A stretch of 37,022 nt of DNA from Microtetraspora glauca (GTDB taxonomy: Bacteria; Actinomycetota; Actinomycetes; Streptosporangiales; Streptosporangiaceae). Shown piece after piece: positions 25,230 to 33,645 of the stretch (position 1 is its first letter; every line of letters starts with the position of its first letter). A model generated the notes under the pieces. It was given only the letters and a program-made list of their open reading frames with translations, did no database searches and was not told the origin of the DNA. A program made the position numbers and the translations under genes. The stretch covers positions 1 through 37,022 of the forward strand of contig BBYL01000048.1 in assembly GCA_001570385.1 (NCBI GenBank), written 5' to 3'.

Positions 25230-26431
25230 CGGACCCGGCGGCGCTCGTCCCCGCCCGGCTGAGTCCGGGCGACGTGATCAGGGTGGGCGGGGCAGGGCTC
25301 CGGTCCCGGCCGTTGCGGGTGTTCCTCTCCGCGCTGGGCATCGCGATCGGCATCGCCGCGATGCTCGGAGTGGTCGGCATCTCCGCCTCCAGCCGGGAGG
25401 ACCTGGAGCGGCGGCTCGCCGCGCTCGGCACCAACCTGCTCACGGTCTCCCCCGGCCAGGACCTGTTCGGAAAGGCGTCGCACCTGCCGGCCGAGGCGGA
25501 GCGGATGATCGGGCGGATCGGCACGGTCACGTCGGTGACGGCCACCGGCATGACCCAGGCCAAGGTGTACCGGAACGACCGCGTGCCCCCGGGCGAGTCG
25601 GGTGGCATCTCGGTGCAGGCGGCCCGGCTGAACCTCCTGCGCGACGCCGGCGCCGCGGTGGTCAGCGGAACCTGGTTGAACGAGGCCACCCACCGCTACC
25701 CCGTGGTGGTGCTCGGGGCCAAGGCCGCCGACCGGCTCGGCGTCACCCGGGCCGAACCAGAGCAGCGGGTCTGGCTCGGCGGCCGCTGGTTCACCGTTGT
25801 CGGCGTGCTCGGCCTGGCGCCGCTCGCGCCCGAGTTGGACACCTCCGCGCTCGTCGGCTGGCCGGTGGCGCGCGAACGGCTCGGCTTCGACGGATATCCG
25901 ACGACCGTCTACACCCGAGCCGAGGAGCGGCACGTGCTCGACGTGCGGGCCGTCCTGGCCGCCACCGCCAACCCGGAGCACTCCACCGAGGTGCAGGTGT
26001 CCCGCCCCTCCGATGCGCTCGCGGCCAAGCAGGCCACCGACGCGACGCTCAGCGCGCTGCTGCTCGGCCTGGGCGGCGTGGCGCTGCTCGTCGGCGGGGT
26101 CGGGGTGGCCAACATGATGGTCATCTCCGTACTGGAGCGGCGCGCCGAGATCGGGCTGCGCCGTTCGCTGGGCGCGACACGGGGCCAGATCCGGCTGCAG
26201 TTCGTCGCCGAGTCCCAGCTGCTGTCGGCGCTCGGCGGCGCGGGCGGCGTACTACTCGGCCTCGGGGTGACCGCCGGGTACGCCGCGTATCAGGGCTGGC
26301 GGACGGTCGTCCCGGTGTGGGCGACGGCCGGGGCGATGATCGCGACCTTGCTGATCGGCGGCATCGCCGGGTTCTATCCGGCGGTCCGCGCGGCCCGCAT
26401 GTCGCCTACCGAGGCGCTCAGTATGCCGTGA
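25223..26431 (+). CDS. ABC transporter permease, MacB/FtsX type
   Basis: 402 residues. The first membrane helix (VFLSALGIAIGIAAMLGVVGI, about 33-53) precedes a large extracellular MacB_PCD domain. Three C-terminal helices follow (LLLGLGGVALLVGGVGVANMMVI, then the FtsX-type helices around VLLGLGVTAGYAAY and AGAMIATLLIGGIAGFYPA), ending RAARMSPTEALS, the typical FtsX tail. With the ATPase, adaptor and lipoprotein it forms a tripartite-like export or envelope maintenance machine under the local two-component system. Confidence 0.93.
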   Translation: MLTDPAALVPARLSPGDVIRVGGAGLRSRPLRVFLSALGIAIGIAAMLGVVGISASSREDLERRLAALGTNLLTVSPGQDLFGKASHLPAEAERMIGRIGTVTSVTATGMTQAKVYRNDRVPPGESGGISVQAARLNLLRDAGAAVVSGTWLNEATHRYPVVVLGAKAADRLGVTRAEPEQRVWLGGRWFTVVGVLGLAPLAPELDTSALVGWPVARERLGFDGYPTTVYTRAEERHVLDVRAVLAATANPEHSTEVQVSRPSDALAAKQATDATLSALLLGLGGVALLVGGVGVANMMVISVLERRAEIGLRRSLGATRGQIRLQFVAESQLLSALGGAGGVLLGLGVTAGYAAYQGWRTVVPVWATAGAMIATLLIGGIAGFYPAVRAARMSPTEALSMP

Positions 26432-26544
26432 CCGCCCGGGCACGCGGCCTCAGACCTGGTCGTGTCTCGTGGCAGCGCCGAACCCGCCCTTGTCGTGCAG
26501 GTCGAGGGCGGGTTCACGGTCGCCGGGGACGCGGTCGCGCTGCA

Positions 26545-26730
26545 TGCAAGCGTCTGGGCATCTCCCAGAGACTCCTCGCCGAACGCATGGGCATTTCTCA
26601 GGCACGTGTGTCCCAGATCGAGCACGGCCAGATCGGTGGGCTGGACACGTTGCGCGCCTATGTCGTCGCGTTGGGCGGCACGCTGGACGTCGTGGCCAAC
26701 TTCGGCGATCACACCGTGAAGGTGGCCTGA
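26545..26730 (+). pseudogene. XRE-type helix-turn-helix fragment
   Basis: The frame reads KRLGISQRLLAERMGISQARVSQIEHGQIGGLDTLRAYV and ends LDVVANFGDHTVKVA, the usual core and tail of small XRE regulators/antitoxins. The first helix region is missing and no start codon or ribosome-binding site suits it; the upstream frame is different. It is probably the 3' remnant of an antitoxin-like gene left by an insertion. The following 26731-26897 stretch has no gene. Confidence 0.65.
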
Positions 26731-26897
26731 ACCGTCCACGACGACGTCAAGCAATCCATGTTTGCTCGCTGATTGCTCGGATGTACCTGACACGACACGG
26801 CACGCGGCATCATTACGCGTCAGATCGGCAGGGACAGCGATGGATAAAATGACAGAAGACGACACGCCGCGACAGTAGCTGGAATTGATCAAATCAA

Positions 26898-26942
26898 CTT
26901 TTAATCCGTAGGTTCAGGGTTCGAATCCCTGGCGCCCCACCA
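26898..26942 (+). repeat. tRNA-Lys(TTT) 3'-half fragment, copy 2 (att-like)
   Basis: This 45-base copy runs from the anticodon loop to the CCA. No tRNA 5' half is present upstream. It lies 110 bases from the end of the decayed integrase gene, the usual place of an att site relative to int. Unlike copies 1 and 3 it is not followed by the conserved hairpin segment, so it marks an element end rather than the native tRNA flank. Confidence 0.8.
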
Positions 26943-27003
26943 GGCAAAACACCAGTTACAGATCTTGTTCTGAGGGGTGTTGCAGCCAGCTTTTACAGCC
27001 AAG

Positions 27004-27040
27004 AGGGCCGGAACCCCCATCGTGGGAGTCGTCCGGCCCT
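27004..27040 (-). terminator. Hairpin behind the integrase remnant
   Basis: AGGGCCGGA (27004-27012) pairs perfectly with TCCGGCCCT (27032-27040), a 9-bp GC-rich stem 12 bases past the integrase stop. This is a typical actinobacterial terminator without a strong T-run. Confidence 0.65.
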
Positions 27041-27052
27041 GATTCTGTGGAG

Positions 27053-27618
27053 TCACCCGAAGAGTTTCTTGGCGACGGCGTCGACGGCCGCCCGCTCGAT
27101 GTCCGGGAGCACATGCGCGTAGGTGTTCATGGTCAGTGCGATCTGGCTGTGCCCCAGCGTCTTCATCACCGTACGCGGCGACGCTCCACAGGCCAGCAGG
27201 TAGGACGCGCAGGCGTGGCGGAGATCATGCAGTCTCAACCAGTCCAGGCCCGCCTGTGTTCGCGCCTTGCGCCACCGCGCCGAGAGGTTCCCCGGTTCGA
27301 TCGGCGTGCCGATGGTGGAGGCGAAGACGAGCCCTTGATCCTTCCACCGCCCTCCTGACGCGAGCTGTTCGGCCGCCTGGGTGCGCCGGTGCCTGCGGGG
27401 GCGCCGAGAGTCGGTTCCGGAACGGGGACGGTCCGGCGTGACCGGTCGGTCTTGGGATCGACGAGCTGAAGGCTTCCGTCCGCCCGCTGGAGCGTCTGCC
27501 GTACGGTGAGCTGCCCGTTGCCGAAATCGATGTCATCCCACCGGAGCCCGAGCCGGACGGGATGATCAGGCAGGAGAGGAGTCTGCGGGCCGCGCGTGAT
27601 GCGCTTGGCTGAGGCCAA
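27053..27618 (-). pseudogene. Tyrosine recombinase (integrase), truncated and frameshifted
   Basis: The N-terminal half is missing. The remnant opens with LGLRWDDIDFGNGQLTVRQT, reads DPKTDRSRRTVPVPEPTL, then needs a one-base shift near 27390. After the shift it continues RRTQAAEQLASGGRWKDQGL, EPGNLSARWRKARTQAGLDW and LRLHDLRHACASYLLACG, then TLGHSQIALTMNTYAHV. The catalytic HxxR (HDLRH), GH and Tyr are visible after the shift. It is a dead phage/ICE-type integrase; its att core is the tRNA-Lys fragment at 26898. The 27660-28038 stretch behind it shows no supportable gene. Confidence 0.85.
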
Positions 27619-28038
27619 AGCACGCGATCACTCGCGACCCGTCAGGAGATAGAAAGAGCTGGAAGTGGTACGCGGAGTCGACGCTCCTGGCATAGCCGAG
27701 AAGAACACGATCAAGGGCACAGGTGTCGAGCCGAACGAGAGCATCCTCAAAGCCGATCGATGGAATGTTCTGACGCCGACTCAGCCGTTCTCGACGCCGA
27801 TAGATGCCAATGAGGCCACGCGTGCGGACCGGCTCCGACCAGACCTCGAAATCTCCCCCAGATAGGAGCGCACGGCGACAAGCGGCGCCAGCCTATCCAG
27901 CCTGATCATCCAAGAGTTCGACGAGAGCATCCCGGTCCATGCTGACCACCTCGAATTTCCGATCATCCAGCTCACACGCAAGCCCGCGTTCAGGTGACCG
28001 ATCGCGGCGCTATCTGCTTAGCATCACAAGGAAGGCTC

Positions 28039-28452
28039 ATGAACGAAGACGAAAACCTGCGGCGTTACGGCCTCCAACCTTCCGCCGAAGATCTTGACGA
28101 GGTTCGAGAGATGCTGGCAGCCCAAGCAACGCTAGAACATCGCGCCCAGGGCGACGGCGACACCGAGTTGATGAAGCTCTGCTGTGTGCAGCTATTCAAC
28201 GCTGGCAGCCTGGACGATGTGCTGTGCATCTGGCAGGCCAAGACGTCGAGTTTCGACGCTCAGTGCTCGATCGATGTTCAGCTACTTTGCGGCGCTGGTC
28301 TTGAGGAAACCAAGGCACACCTCTCCGCTGCGAACTCGGGCGATGCGTCAGCGGCGCTGGACTACCTGCTCGAATGCGAAGCAGCCGGCGACTTCGTGGA
28401 CTTCTCCGTAGAAACGGCATCGCGTTGGTACGCAAAGTACTACCTGGGCTGA
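28039..28452 (+). CDS. Small hypothetical protein, possible element cargo
   Basis: 137 residues starting MNEDENLRRYGLQPSAEDL, with GGAAGG upstream. The protein is acidic and mostly helical in appearance, with DDVLCIWQAKTSSFDAQCSIDVQLLCGAG in the middle and SVETASRWYAKYYLG at the end. It contains several cysteines, no signal peptide and no membrane helix. The size and acidity resemble immunity proteins of toxin systems, but I recognise no specific family and see no toxin beside it. A strong hairpin follows 16 bases after the stop. It sits between two tRNA-Lys att-like copies, so it is likely carried on an integrated element. The GTG at 27994 is a less likely start. Confidence 0.65.
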   Translation: MNEDENLRRYGLQPSAEDLDEVREMLAAQATLEHRAQGDGDTELMKLCCVQLFNAGSLDDVLCIWQAKTSSFDAQCSIDVQLLCGAGLEETKAHLSAANSGDASAALDYLLECEAAGDFVDFSVETASRWYAKYYLG

Positions 28453-28467
28453 TCGAGGCTGACGACG

Positions 28468-28499
28468 CCTTGGCTGTACAGCCACGAGTACAGCCAAGG
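28468..28499 (+). terminator. 12-bp perfect stem after the small hypothetical gene
   Basis: CCTTGGCTGTAC (28468-28479) pairs with GTACAGCCAAGG (28488-28499) around an 8-nt loop. It can terminate the upstream gene. ACAGCCAAG also occurs near att copy 2 (about 26995), so it may instead be a recombinase arm site. Confidence 0.6.
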
Positions 28500-28582
28500 G
28501 GGCGAACGACGGCGGAACTCGGCGGACGTCCACGGACACCACACCTGCAGGTCGGAGCCTCGGACCTCGATCGAATCGACTT

Positions 28583-28627
28583 CTTTTAATCCGTAGGTTC
28601 AGGGTTCGAATCCCTGGCGCCCCACCA
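28583..28627 (+). repeat. tRNA-Lys(TTT) 3'-half fragment, copy 3 (att-like)
   Basis: Identical to copy 2 over 45 bases. It is followed by the segment conserved with copy 1, suggesting that this was the chromosomal flank of a tRNA-Lys gene or that the elements carried a flank with them. No 5' half is present. Confidence 0.8.
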
Positions 28628-28790
28628 CCCATACGCCATCTGAACTGGGACTTCTCGATCTGGCATGACCTCGGATCGAGAAGTTGATCTTGCTTGGTCG
28701 CTCGTTGTTTGCTCGCGGGTACGGACCGGGCACTCGGTAGATCGTTTAGGCCGCCAGTGTCAGGGCAGACCTCAGGGACGATCAAGAGAA
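28628..28790 (+). repeat. Conserved segment downstream of tRNA-Lys fragment, copy 3
   Basis: Counterpart of 19951-20110. Its hairpin is CTTCTCGATC (28651-28660) pairing perfectly with GATCGAGAAG (28674-28683). The stem sequence differs from copy 1 yet pairing is kept, which supports a real RNA or terminator structure. GGTAGATCGTTTAGG and neighbouring blocks are shared. Confidence 0.7.
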
Positions 28791-28845
28791 GATCAAAACC
28801 GAAAACCCCTCGGCCCGATTCGGGCATCGCGCGACTACTTGCTGA

Positions 28846-29166
28846 GACGCCTGCAGTGGCCCTGATGGCGACGGCCGCCTGCAGTACTTCGAGTACGACA
28901 CGCTCCACCGCCTCGTCGCCCACGGCGGCTCGGCCACACCCACGGAGCTGGCGGCAGAACTCATGCTCTCGCCCGCCGGAATGACCGGCCGCCTCGACAC
29001 CCTCGAGGCCTCGGGCCTGATCCGCCGGGTCCACAGCACCACGGACCGACGCCGCGTGGACATCGAGATCACGGACAAGGGCCTCATCTCCACCCTCTCC
29101 GACACCGACCAGACCACCCTCAACACCCTCCTCAAACACCTCCTGACCCAAGCCGAATCCCACTGA
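28846..29166 (+). pseudogene. MarR-family regulator, 5'-truncated
   Basis: The open frame gives DGRLQYFEYDTLHRLVAHGG, then the winged helix TPTELAAELMLSPAGMTGRL, DTLEASGLIRRVHSTTDRRR and VDIEITDKG, ending LLTQAESH. The N-terminal dimerisation helices are missing because the frame is closed upstream by a stop at 28843. The break lies just after the tRNA-Lys flank segment, so integration probably cut the gene. An internal ATG (28963) would not give a functional protein. Confidence 0.75.
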
Positions 29167-29221
29167 ATGGTGGGGCAGGCTGTAGTGACCGTGCGCTCGG
29201 GCGGCGGGAAGACTGGCCGTC

Positions 29222-30288
29222 ATGCGCGAGAGATGGATGCAGGCCACCCGGAGCTGCGGCTACCTGCTGTCGGGACTGGGATGCGGTCCAGCGACTCTCG
29301 TCCTGTTGCTCGCGGCGGCGCTCCCTGGAGGTGCGGCCGGGCTGCGGCGGTGGACGGGGTGGAATCGGCGCCAGGCCGCCGCTCTCCTCAGCCTTCCTGA
29401 TACCAGGCCACCGGGTGGGCGGCTGGTGCCATGGGGTCTAGAGTTCGCCCTCACCGGGGCGCTCGCCGGATTCGTCACGTTCATCGCGGCCGCCCGGGTC
29501 GCGGTGGTTCCCGTGTGGTGGCTCTACCCGCAGGATCGGCCGATCGTGCTGCTCGCCCCGGTCGACAGCTGGGGCTCCGCACTCGGGTACGGCGCCCTCG
29601 GGCTGGTCCTTCTCGGCTGGGCGGGCCCGCCATTCGCCCGGGCGCTGGCCCGCCGGCGACTGTCGGGGCCCGCGGAGCGGGAGCAACTCGCCGAGCGGGT
29701 GGCCGAACTCGGCGAGAGCCGCGCCGCATCGAGCGCGACCTGCACGACGGCGCGCAGGCGCGGCTGGTCACCATCGCCATCCGGCTCGGCGTGGCCAGGG
29801 AGGCGCTCGGCGAGAGCGGCCCTGTCGCCCAGCTGATCCGTGAGGCGCACGAAGGCGCGGAGGAGGCGATGGTGGAACTGCGGGAGGTAATCCGCACCAT
29901 GTATCCGCCGGTCCTGGTCGACCGTGGCCTCGGCGGCGCCCTCGCGGCCCTGGCGGCCCGCTGCGACGTGCCCGTACACCTGGACGACTCCGTGCGGGAG
30001 CAGTTACCGGCAGCGATCGAGGCGGCGGCTTACTTCATCATGGCCGAAGCCCTCACCAACGTCTCCAAGCACGCCGGGGCGCGCCGGGCGAATGCCACCC
30101 TCGCCCGCGAGGGTGGCGTCCTCCTGCTCGAGGTGGCCGACGACGGCGTCGGTGGCGTGGACGAGGCGCGCGGCACCGGCATCGTCGGCATTCGGCGCCG
30201 TGCCGCCGCCCTGGACGGCTGGGTTTCCATCACAAGCCCGACCGGCGGACCGACCCGCGTCGTGGTGAGGCTGCCGTGCGCGTCGTGA
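29222..30288 (+). pseudogene. NarL-type sensor histidine kinase, frameshifted
   Basis: The first part (about 165 residues from ATG 29222) has membrane helices (GPATLVLLLAAALPGG, LEFALTGALAGFVTFIAAA, GALGLVLLGWAG) and a coiled coil (EREQLAERVAELGESRA). The frame then changes at about 29715-29728 and continues RIERDLHDGAQARLVTIAIR, LREVIRTMYPPVLVDRGLGG and the HATPase (EALTNVSKHAGARRA, DDGVGG, GIVGIRRRAAALDG). Relatives have about ten residues between ESRA and RIERDLHDG, so a small deletion is likely. The His in DLHDG is intact. The stop overlaps the regulator start. It is either a broken sensor or a sequencing error. Confidence 0.8.
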
Positions 30289-30920
30289 TCGCCGAGGACA
30301 ACGTCCTGTTGTCGGCCGGGATCGAGCTGCTGCTGGCGAGCAAGGGCATTGAGGTCGCCGAGGTGGCCGCCGATGGCCAGGGCTTCGTCGCCGCCGTGCG
30401 CCGGCACCGGCCCGATGCGACCATCGTGGACGTCCGGCTGCCGCCCGCCTTCCGCGACGAGGGCGTGCGCGCGGCGCTCCAGGCCAGGCGCTGCCTGCCG
30501 AGGCTACCTGTCCTGGTGCTGTCTCAGTACGTGGAGCGCATCTACGCCCGTGAGCTGCTGTCCGACGGCGGCGGCTCGGTAGGTTACCTGCTCAAGGACC
30601 GCGTGGCCCGGATCAGCGAGTTCGTCATGGCGTTGCGCGCGGTCGCGGCCGGCGGCACCGTCATGGACCCCGAGGTCGTGGAGCAGCTGATATCCGGCCG
30701 CGACCGCCTCGTCGACACCCTCACCGCCCGCGAGCGCGAGGTGCTCGCTCTCATGGCGCAGGGCCACGCCAACGCCGTCATCGCCCGGCAGCTCGTGATC
30801 ACCGAGAACGCGGTGCACAAGCACGTCGGCAACGTCTTCACCAAGCTCGGCCTGCCGCCCGACGAGGGCGGCCACCGCCGCGTGCTCGCAGTCCTGGCCT
30901 ACCTCGACAGCGAGCGCTGA
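30276..30920 (+). CDS. NarL/LuxR-family response regulator
   Basis: 214 residues (GTG start overlapping the kinase). The receiver has the acidic pair in IAEDNV, D52 in IVDVRLPP and the lysine in GYLLKDRV. The C-terminal LuxR HTH is complete (LTAREREVLALMAQG, ITENAVHKHVGNVFTKLGL). It is the partner of the frameshifted kinase. Its likely target is the beta-lactamase-like gene 31 bases downstream, which may be co-transcribed. Confidence 0.93.
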   Translation: MRVVIAEDNVLLSAGIELLLASKGIEVAEVAADGQGFVAAVRRHRPDATIVDVRLPPAFRDEGVRAALQARRCLPRLPVLVLSQYVERIYARELLSDGGGSVGYLLKDRVARISEFVMALRAVAAGGTVMDPEVVEQLISGRDRLVDTLTAREREVLALMAQGHANAVIARQLVITENAVHKHVGNVFTKLGLPPDEGGHRRVLAVLAYLDSER

Positions 30921-30951
30921 TCTCACCCCTGCTCGACCACCTAGGAGAACC

Positions 30952-32049
30952 ATGCTTGTTTTCCGGCGCATCGCCGTGTCCGCGGCCGCCGCCATCACCC
31001 TCATCGGCCTTCTTCCTCCGTACAGCGCGGCCGCCCGCGAACAACCCGGCGACCTCGGTGCCGCGTTCCGCCGAACCCTGGAGGACACGGTGGCCGCCGG
31101 CTCGGTGGCCGCGCTCGCCGAGGTGCGCGACGCCGGCCGTACCTATCGGCTGGCCGCCGGCAAGGCCGAGTACGGCAGGCCACGCCCGGCACCGGCCGCG
31201 GGCAGGTTCCGGATCGCCAGCGTCACGAAGCTCTTCACCGCGACCGTGGTCCTGCAACTGGCCTCCGAGGGCAGCCTGCGGCTGGCCGACCCGGTGGGTA
31301 AATGGCTGCCCGGCATCGTGGACAAGGCAGACGACATCACACTCGAGCAGCTGCTGCGGCACACCAGCGGCATCCCCGACTATCTGCCCGGCCTGCTCGA
31401 CAGCTCCGGCGTCGTCCGCGACCCCGTGCGGACCTGGCAGGACAAGGAACTGGTCGCCCTGGCCAACCGCCTGCCGCGCGTCTTCGAGGTGCCGGGGACC
31501 CGCTTCTCCTACTCCAACACCAACTACGTCCTGCTGGGCATGGTCGTGGAGGCCGCGACCGGCCGGCCGTACGCTCGCGAGGTCACCGAGCGCGTGATCC
31601 TGCGCGCGAGGTTGACCCGCACATCCGCGCCGAGCGACACCACCCGGATCACCGGGCCGCACCCACGGGCCTACGCCATGGTCGGCGGCGCCGTCACCGA
31701 CATCACCACGCTCAATCCGACCATCCTGGGAGCGGCCGGCGGCATCGTCTCCACCACCGCCGACCTCAACCGGTTCCTGCGAGCCCTGCTCGGCGGCCGG
31801 CTTCTGCCTCCCGCCGAGCTCGCGCTGATGAAGACGCCCGTGCCCGGCACCACCTACGGGATGGGCCTGTCGACCCTGCAGACGCCCTGCGGCGTCTTCT
31901 ACGGTCAGGCCGGCGGGATCGGCGGCTACTTCGCCGCGACATTCCACCGCCAGGACGGCCTCCGCGAGGTCAGCCTGGCCGCCACGCCGTACACGGGAAA
32001 GCCCGATCAGGCCCTTGCCGCCCTGCTCCAGCGCACGGCCTGCGCCTGA
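30952..32049 (+). CDS. Secreted serine beta-lactamase/DD-peptidase-like protein
   Basis: 365 residues with AGGAGA upstream of the ATG. A signal peptide (about 1-28, cleavage near YSAAA) exports it. The class C/R61-type fold shows S90-V-T-K93 (FRIASVTKLF) and Y186-S-N188 (FSYSNTNYVLLG). The third motif, usually HxG, reads QAG in YGQAGGIGGYFA, which may alter activity. The family hydrolyses beta-lactams, D-Ala peptides or esters. It stands behind the NarL regulator, so it is probably a response gene for cell-wall stress. Confidence 0.88.
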   Translation: MLVFRRIAVSAAAAITLIGLLPPYSAAAREQPGDLGAAFRRTLEDTVAAGSVAALAEVRDAGRTYRLAAGKAEYGRPRPAPAAGRFRIASVTKLFTATVVLQLASEGSLRLADPVGKWLPGIVDKADDITLEQLLRHTSGIPDYLPGLLDSSGVVRDPVRTWQDKELVALANRLPRVFEVPGTRFSYSNTNYVLLGMVVEAATGRPYAREVTERVILRARLTRTSAPSDTTRITGPHPRAYAMVGGAVTDITTLNPTILGAAGGIVSTTADLNRFLRALLGGRLLPPAELALMKTPVPGTTYGMGLSTLQTPCGVFYGQAGGIGGYFAATFHRQDGLREVSLAATPYTGKPDQALAALLQRTACA

Positions 32050-32201
32050 CATCCGAAGAATCCCTGCCGATCTCAGATCACCAGGAACGCGTTGCTTCGG
32101 CAACAGGGCGCGATGGCGCTGATCAAACGCGTGCCCTCGCCACCGCACTGTCTGTGATGCGGTGAAGGCGTTGCCGGAGCCGGCCTCGCAACGGCCGTCG
32201 G

Positions 32202-32328
32202 TTGGCAGATGAGCTGGACCGTGTGTTCCAGGGCGTACGCGGGGTCGGCGCCGCCGCCCTTGACCTGCTCGTCGGCGGCCGCCACCGCCTGGATGGCACG
32301 CGAAAGCCCCTCCGGGCCCCAGCCGCAT
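32202..32328 (-). pseudogene. Probable holA (DNA polymerase III delta) C-terminal fragment
   Basis: On the minus strand the frame reads GWGPEGLSRAIQAVAAADEQ, then VKGGGADPAYALEHTVQLI, which resembles the end of actinobacterial HolA (WxxxGLARAxxAVAxADxxVKG...DPAYALERAV). A stop lies just upstream in frame and the adjoining IS3 starts within 30 bases, so only a tail is left. Recognised from memory of the family. Confidence 0.45.
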
Positions 32329-32353
32329 CAGCTCTTCGCGTTCGCTGCGAGCT

Positions 32354-32704
32354 GTGAGAGGTGTCCACGTCGAAGGGGAGCCTCAGCGGATCGTCAAGGA
32401 GACCGGCAAGCCCGTCTCGCACGTCGCGCGAGACCTTGGTATCAACGAGTACACGCTGCACAACTGGGTGCAGATGGACCGGCACGCCAGCGGGCAGGCC
32501 GGTGGCAACGGCAGCGGAGGCGGGACGCTGAAGGAGTCCGAGCGCGAAGAGCTGGAGCGGCTGCGACGGGAGAAGGCCGAGCTGGTCAAGCAGCATGCAC
32601 GCGAGAAGGCGGCATGGGACAAGGAACGCGCTGAGCTGGAGGACGAGCGTGATGTCCTCAAGGGCTCGGTGGTCTTGTGGGTGAAAGAGGCGATGGGCCG
32701 GTGA
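32354..32704 (+). CDS. IS3-family transposase OrfA, 5'-incomplete
   Basis: The HTH core RIVKETGKPVSHVARDLGIN, then EYTLHNWVQMDR, and a long coiled coil (SEREELERLRREKAELVKQH) ending KGSVVLWVKEAMGR are the orfA pattern. The normal opening (xxYPxEFRxxAV) is replaced by GVHVEGEPQ, so the left end of the element appears lost at the junction with the holA fragment. The stop overlaps a GTG of orfB (GTGA). Confidence 0.75.
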   Translation: MRGVHVEGEPQRIVKETGKPVSHVARDLGINEYTLHNWVQMDRHASGQAGGNGSGGGTLKESEREELERLRREKAELVKQHAREKAAWDKERAELEDERDVLKGSVVLWVKEAMGR

Positions 32705-33621
32705 GCGTGGCGGCCTTCATCTGCTCCCAGAAGACCGGCCACGGCATCGACCACGCCACCAGTTGCCGGGCGCTGGGGGTGTCGCAGTCGTGGTTCTACA
32801 AGTGGAAGAACCGCATCGACGTCGAGATGCCCACGGCCCGCGACCAGCGGCGCAACGATCTGTATAGCGAGATCATCCGCCTGTTCAAAGCTTCCGGGGG
32901 CACTTACGGCTCCCCGCGGATCACCCGTGACCTGCACCAGGCCGGTTGGCGGGTGTCGAAGAACACGGTGGCGACGCGGATGGCCGAGCTTGGCCTGGCC
33001 GGGCGGCCGCCCAGGAAGCGGCGGTCGCTGACCCGCCAAGGCAAGCGGCCGGCCGCGCCCGACCTGGTCCGCCGGAAGTTCACCGCGATCGCACCGGATC
33101 TGCTGTGGTGCGGCGATGTCACCGAGATCGACACCGGCGAGGGCAAGCTGTATCTGGCGACCGCGGAGGACCTGTTCTCCCGGCGCCTGCTCGGCTATGC
33201 GATGAGCGAGCATCACGACGCGGCGTTGACGGTCGCCTCCCTGCAGATGGCCGTGGCCACACGCGGCGGCGACGTGGACGGCGTGATCTTTCACTCCGAT
33301 AGGGGCAGTGAGTACACCGCGGCCCGTTACCAGGCCGAATGCGTCCGGCATGGGGTGGTCCAGTCGATGGGCCGGGTCGGCTGCGCCCTCGACAACGCCG
33401 CGGCCGAGGCGTTCAACAGCACCCTCAAGGTTGAGTACGTGCACCGGCAGCGCTTCCAGACCCGGGCTGAAGCACGGCTGAAGATCGCGACCTGGATCGT
33501 CGACTTCTACAACACCCGCAGGCGGCACAGCGCCAATGACGGGCTGCCGCCTGCCACATTCGAGCGTCACATGATCGAGAAGAGGCAATCGTCAATCCTG
33601 CTGAGGGCCACTGTGGCATAG
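32701..33621 (+). CDS. IS3-family transposase OrfB (DDE)
   Basis: About 306 residues. The IS3 HTH_21-like N-terminus (SCRALGVSQSWFYKW, YGSPRITRDLHQAGWRVSKN) is followed by an rve-type core. The three catalytic acids are seen: D in LLWCGDVTEID, D in FHSDRGSEYT and E in NAAAEAFNSTLK. It is complete to the C-terminus (FYNTRRRHSANDGLPP). It is normally made as an OrfAB fusion by -1 frameshifting near the overlap; a GTG start at 32701 is used here for the coordinates. The sequence is unlike the IS3 fragments at 17.7 and 19.5 kb, so it is a different IS3 member. Confidence 0.9.
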   Translation: MSVAAFICSQKTGHGIDHATSCRALGVSQSWFYKWKNRIDVEMPTARDQRRNDLYSEIIRLFKASGGTYGSPRITRDLHQAGWRVSKNTVATRMAELGLAGRPPRKRRSLTRQGKRPAAPDLVRRKFTAIAPDLLWCGDVTEIDTGEGKLYLATAEDLFSRRLLGYAMSEHHDAALTVASLQMAVATRGGDVDGVIFHSDRGSEYTAARYQAECVRHGVVQSMGRVGCALDNAAAEAFNSTLKVEYVHRQRFQTRAEARLKIATWIVDFYNTRRRHSANDGLPPATFERHMIEKRQSSILLRATVA

Positions 33622-33645
33622 GACCGTCTCCACGCTTTCAGGGGA

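Noticed and set aside
26898..26942. A functional tRNA-Lys gene
   Set aside because: The D-arm and 5' acceptor strand are absent at all three copies, so none can encode a tRNA.
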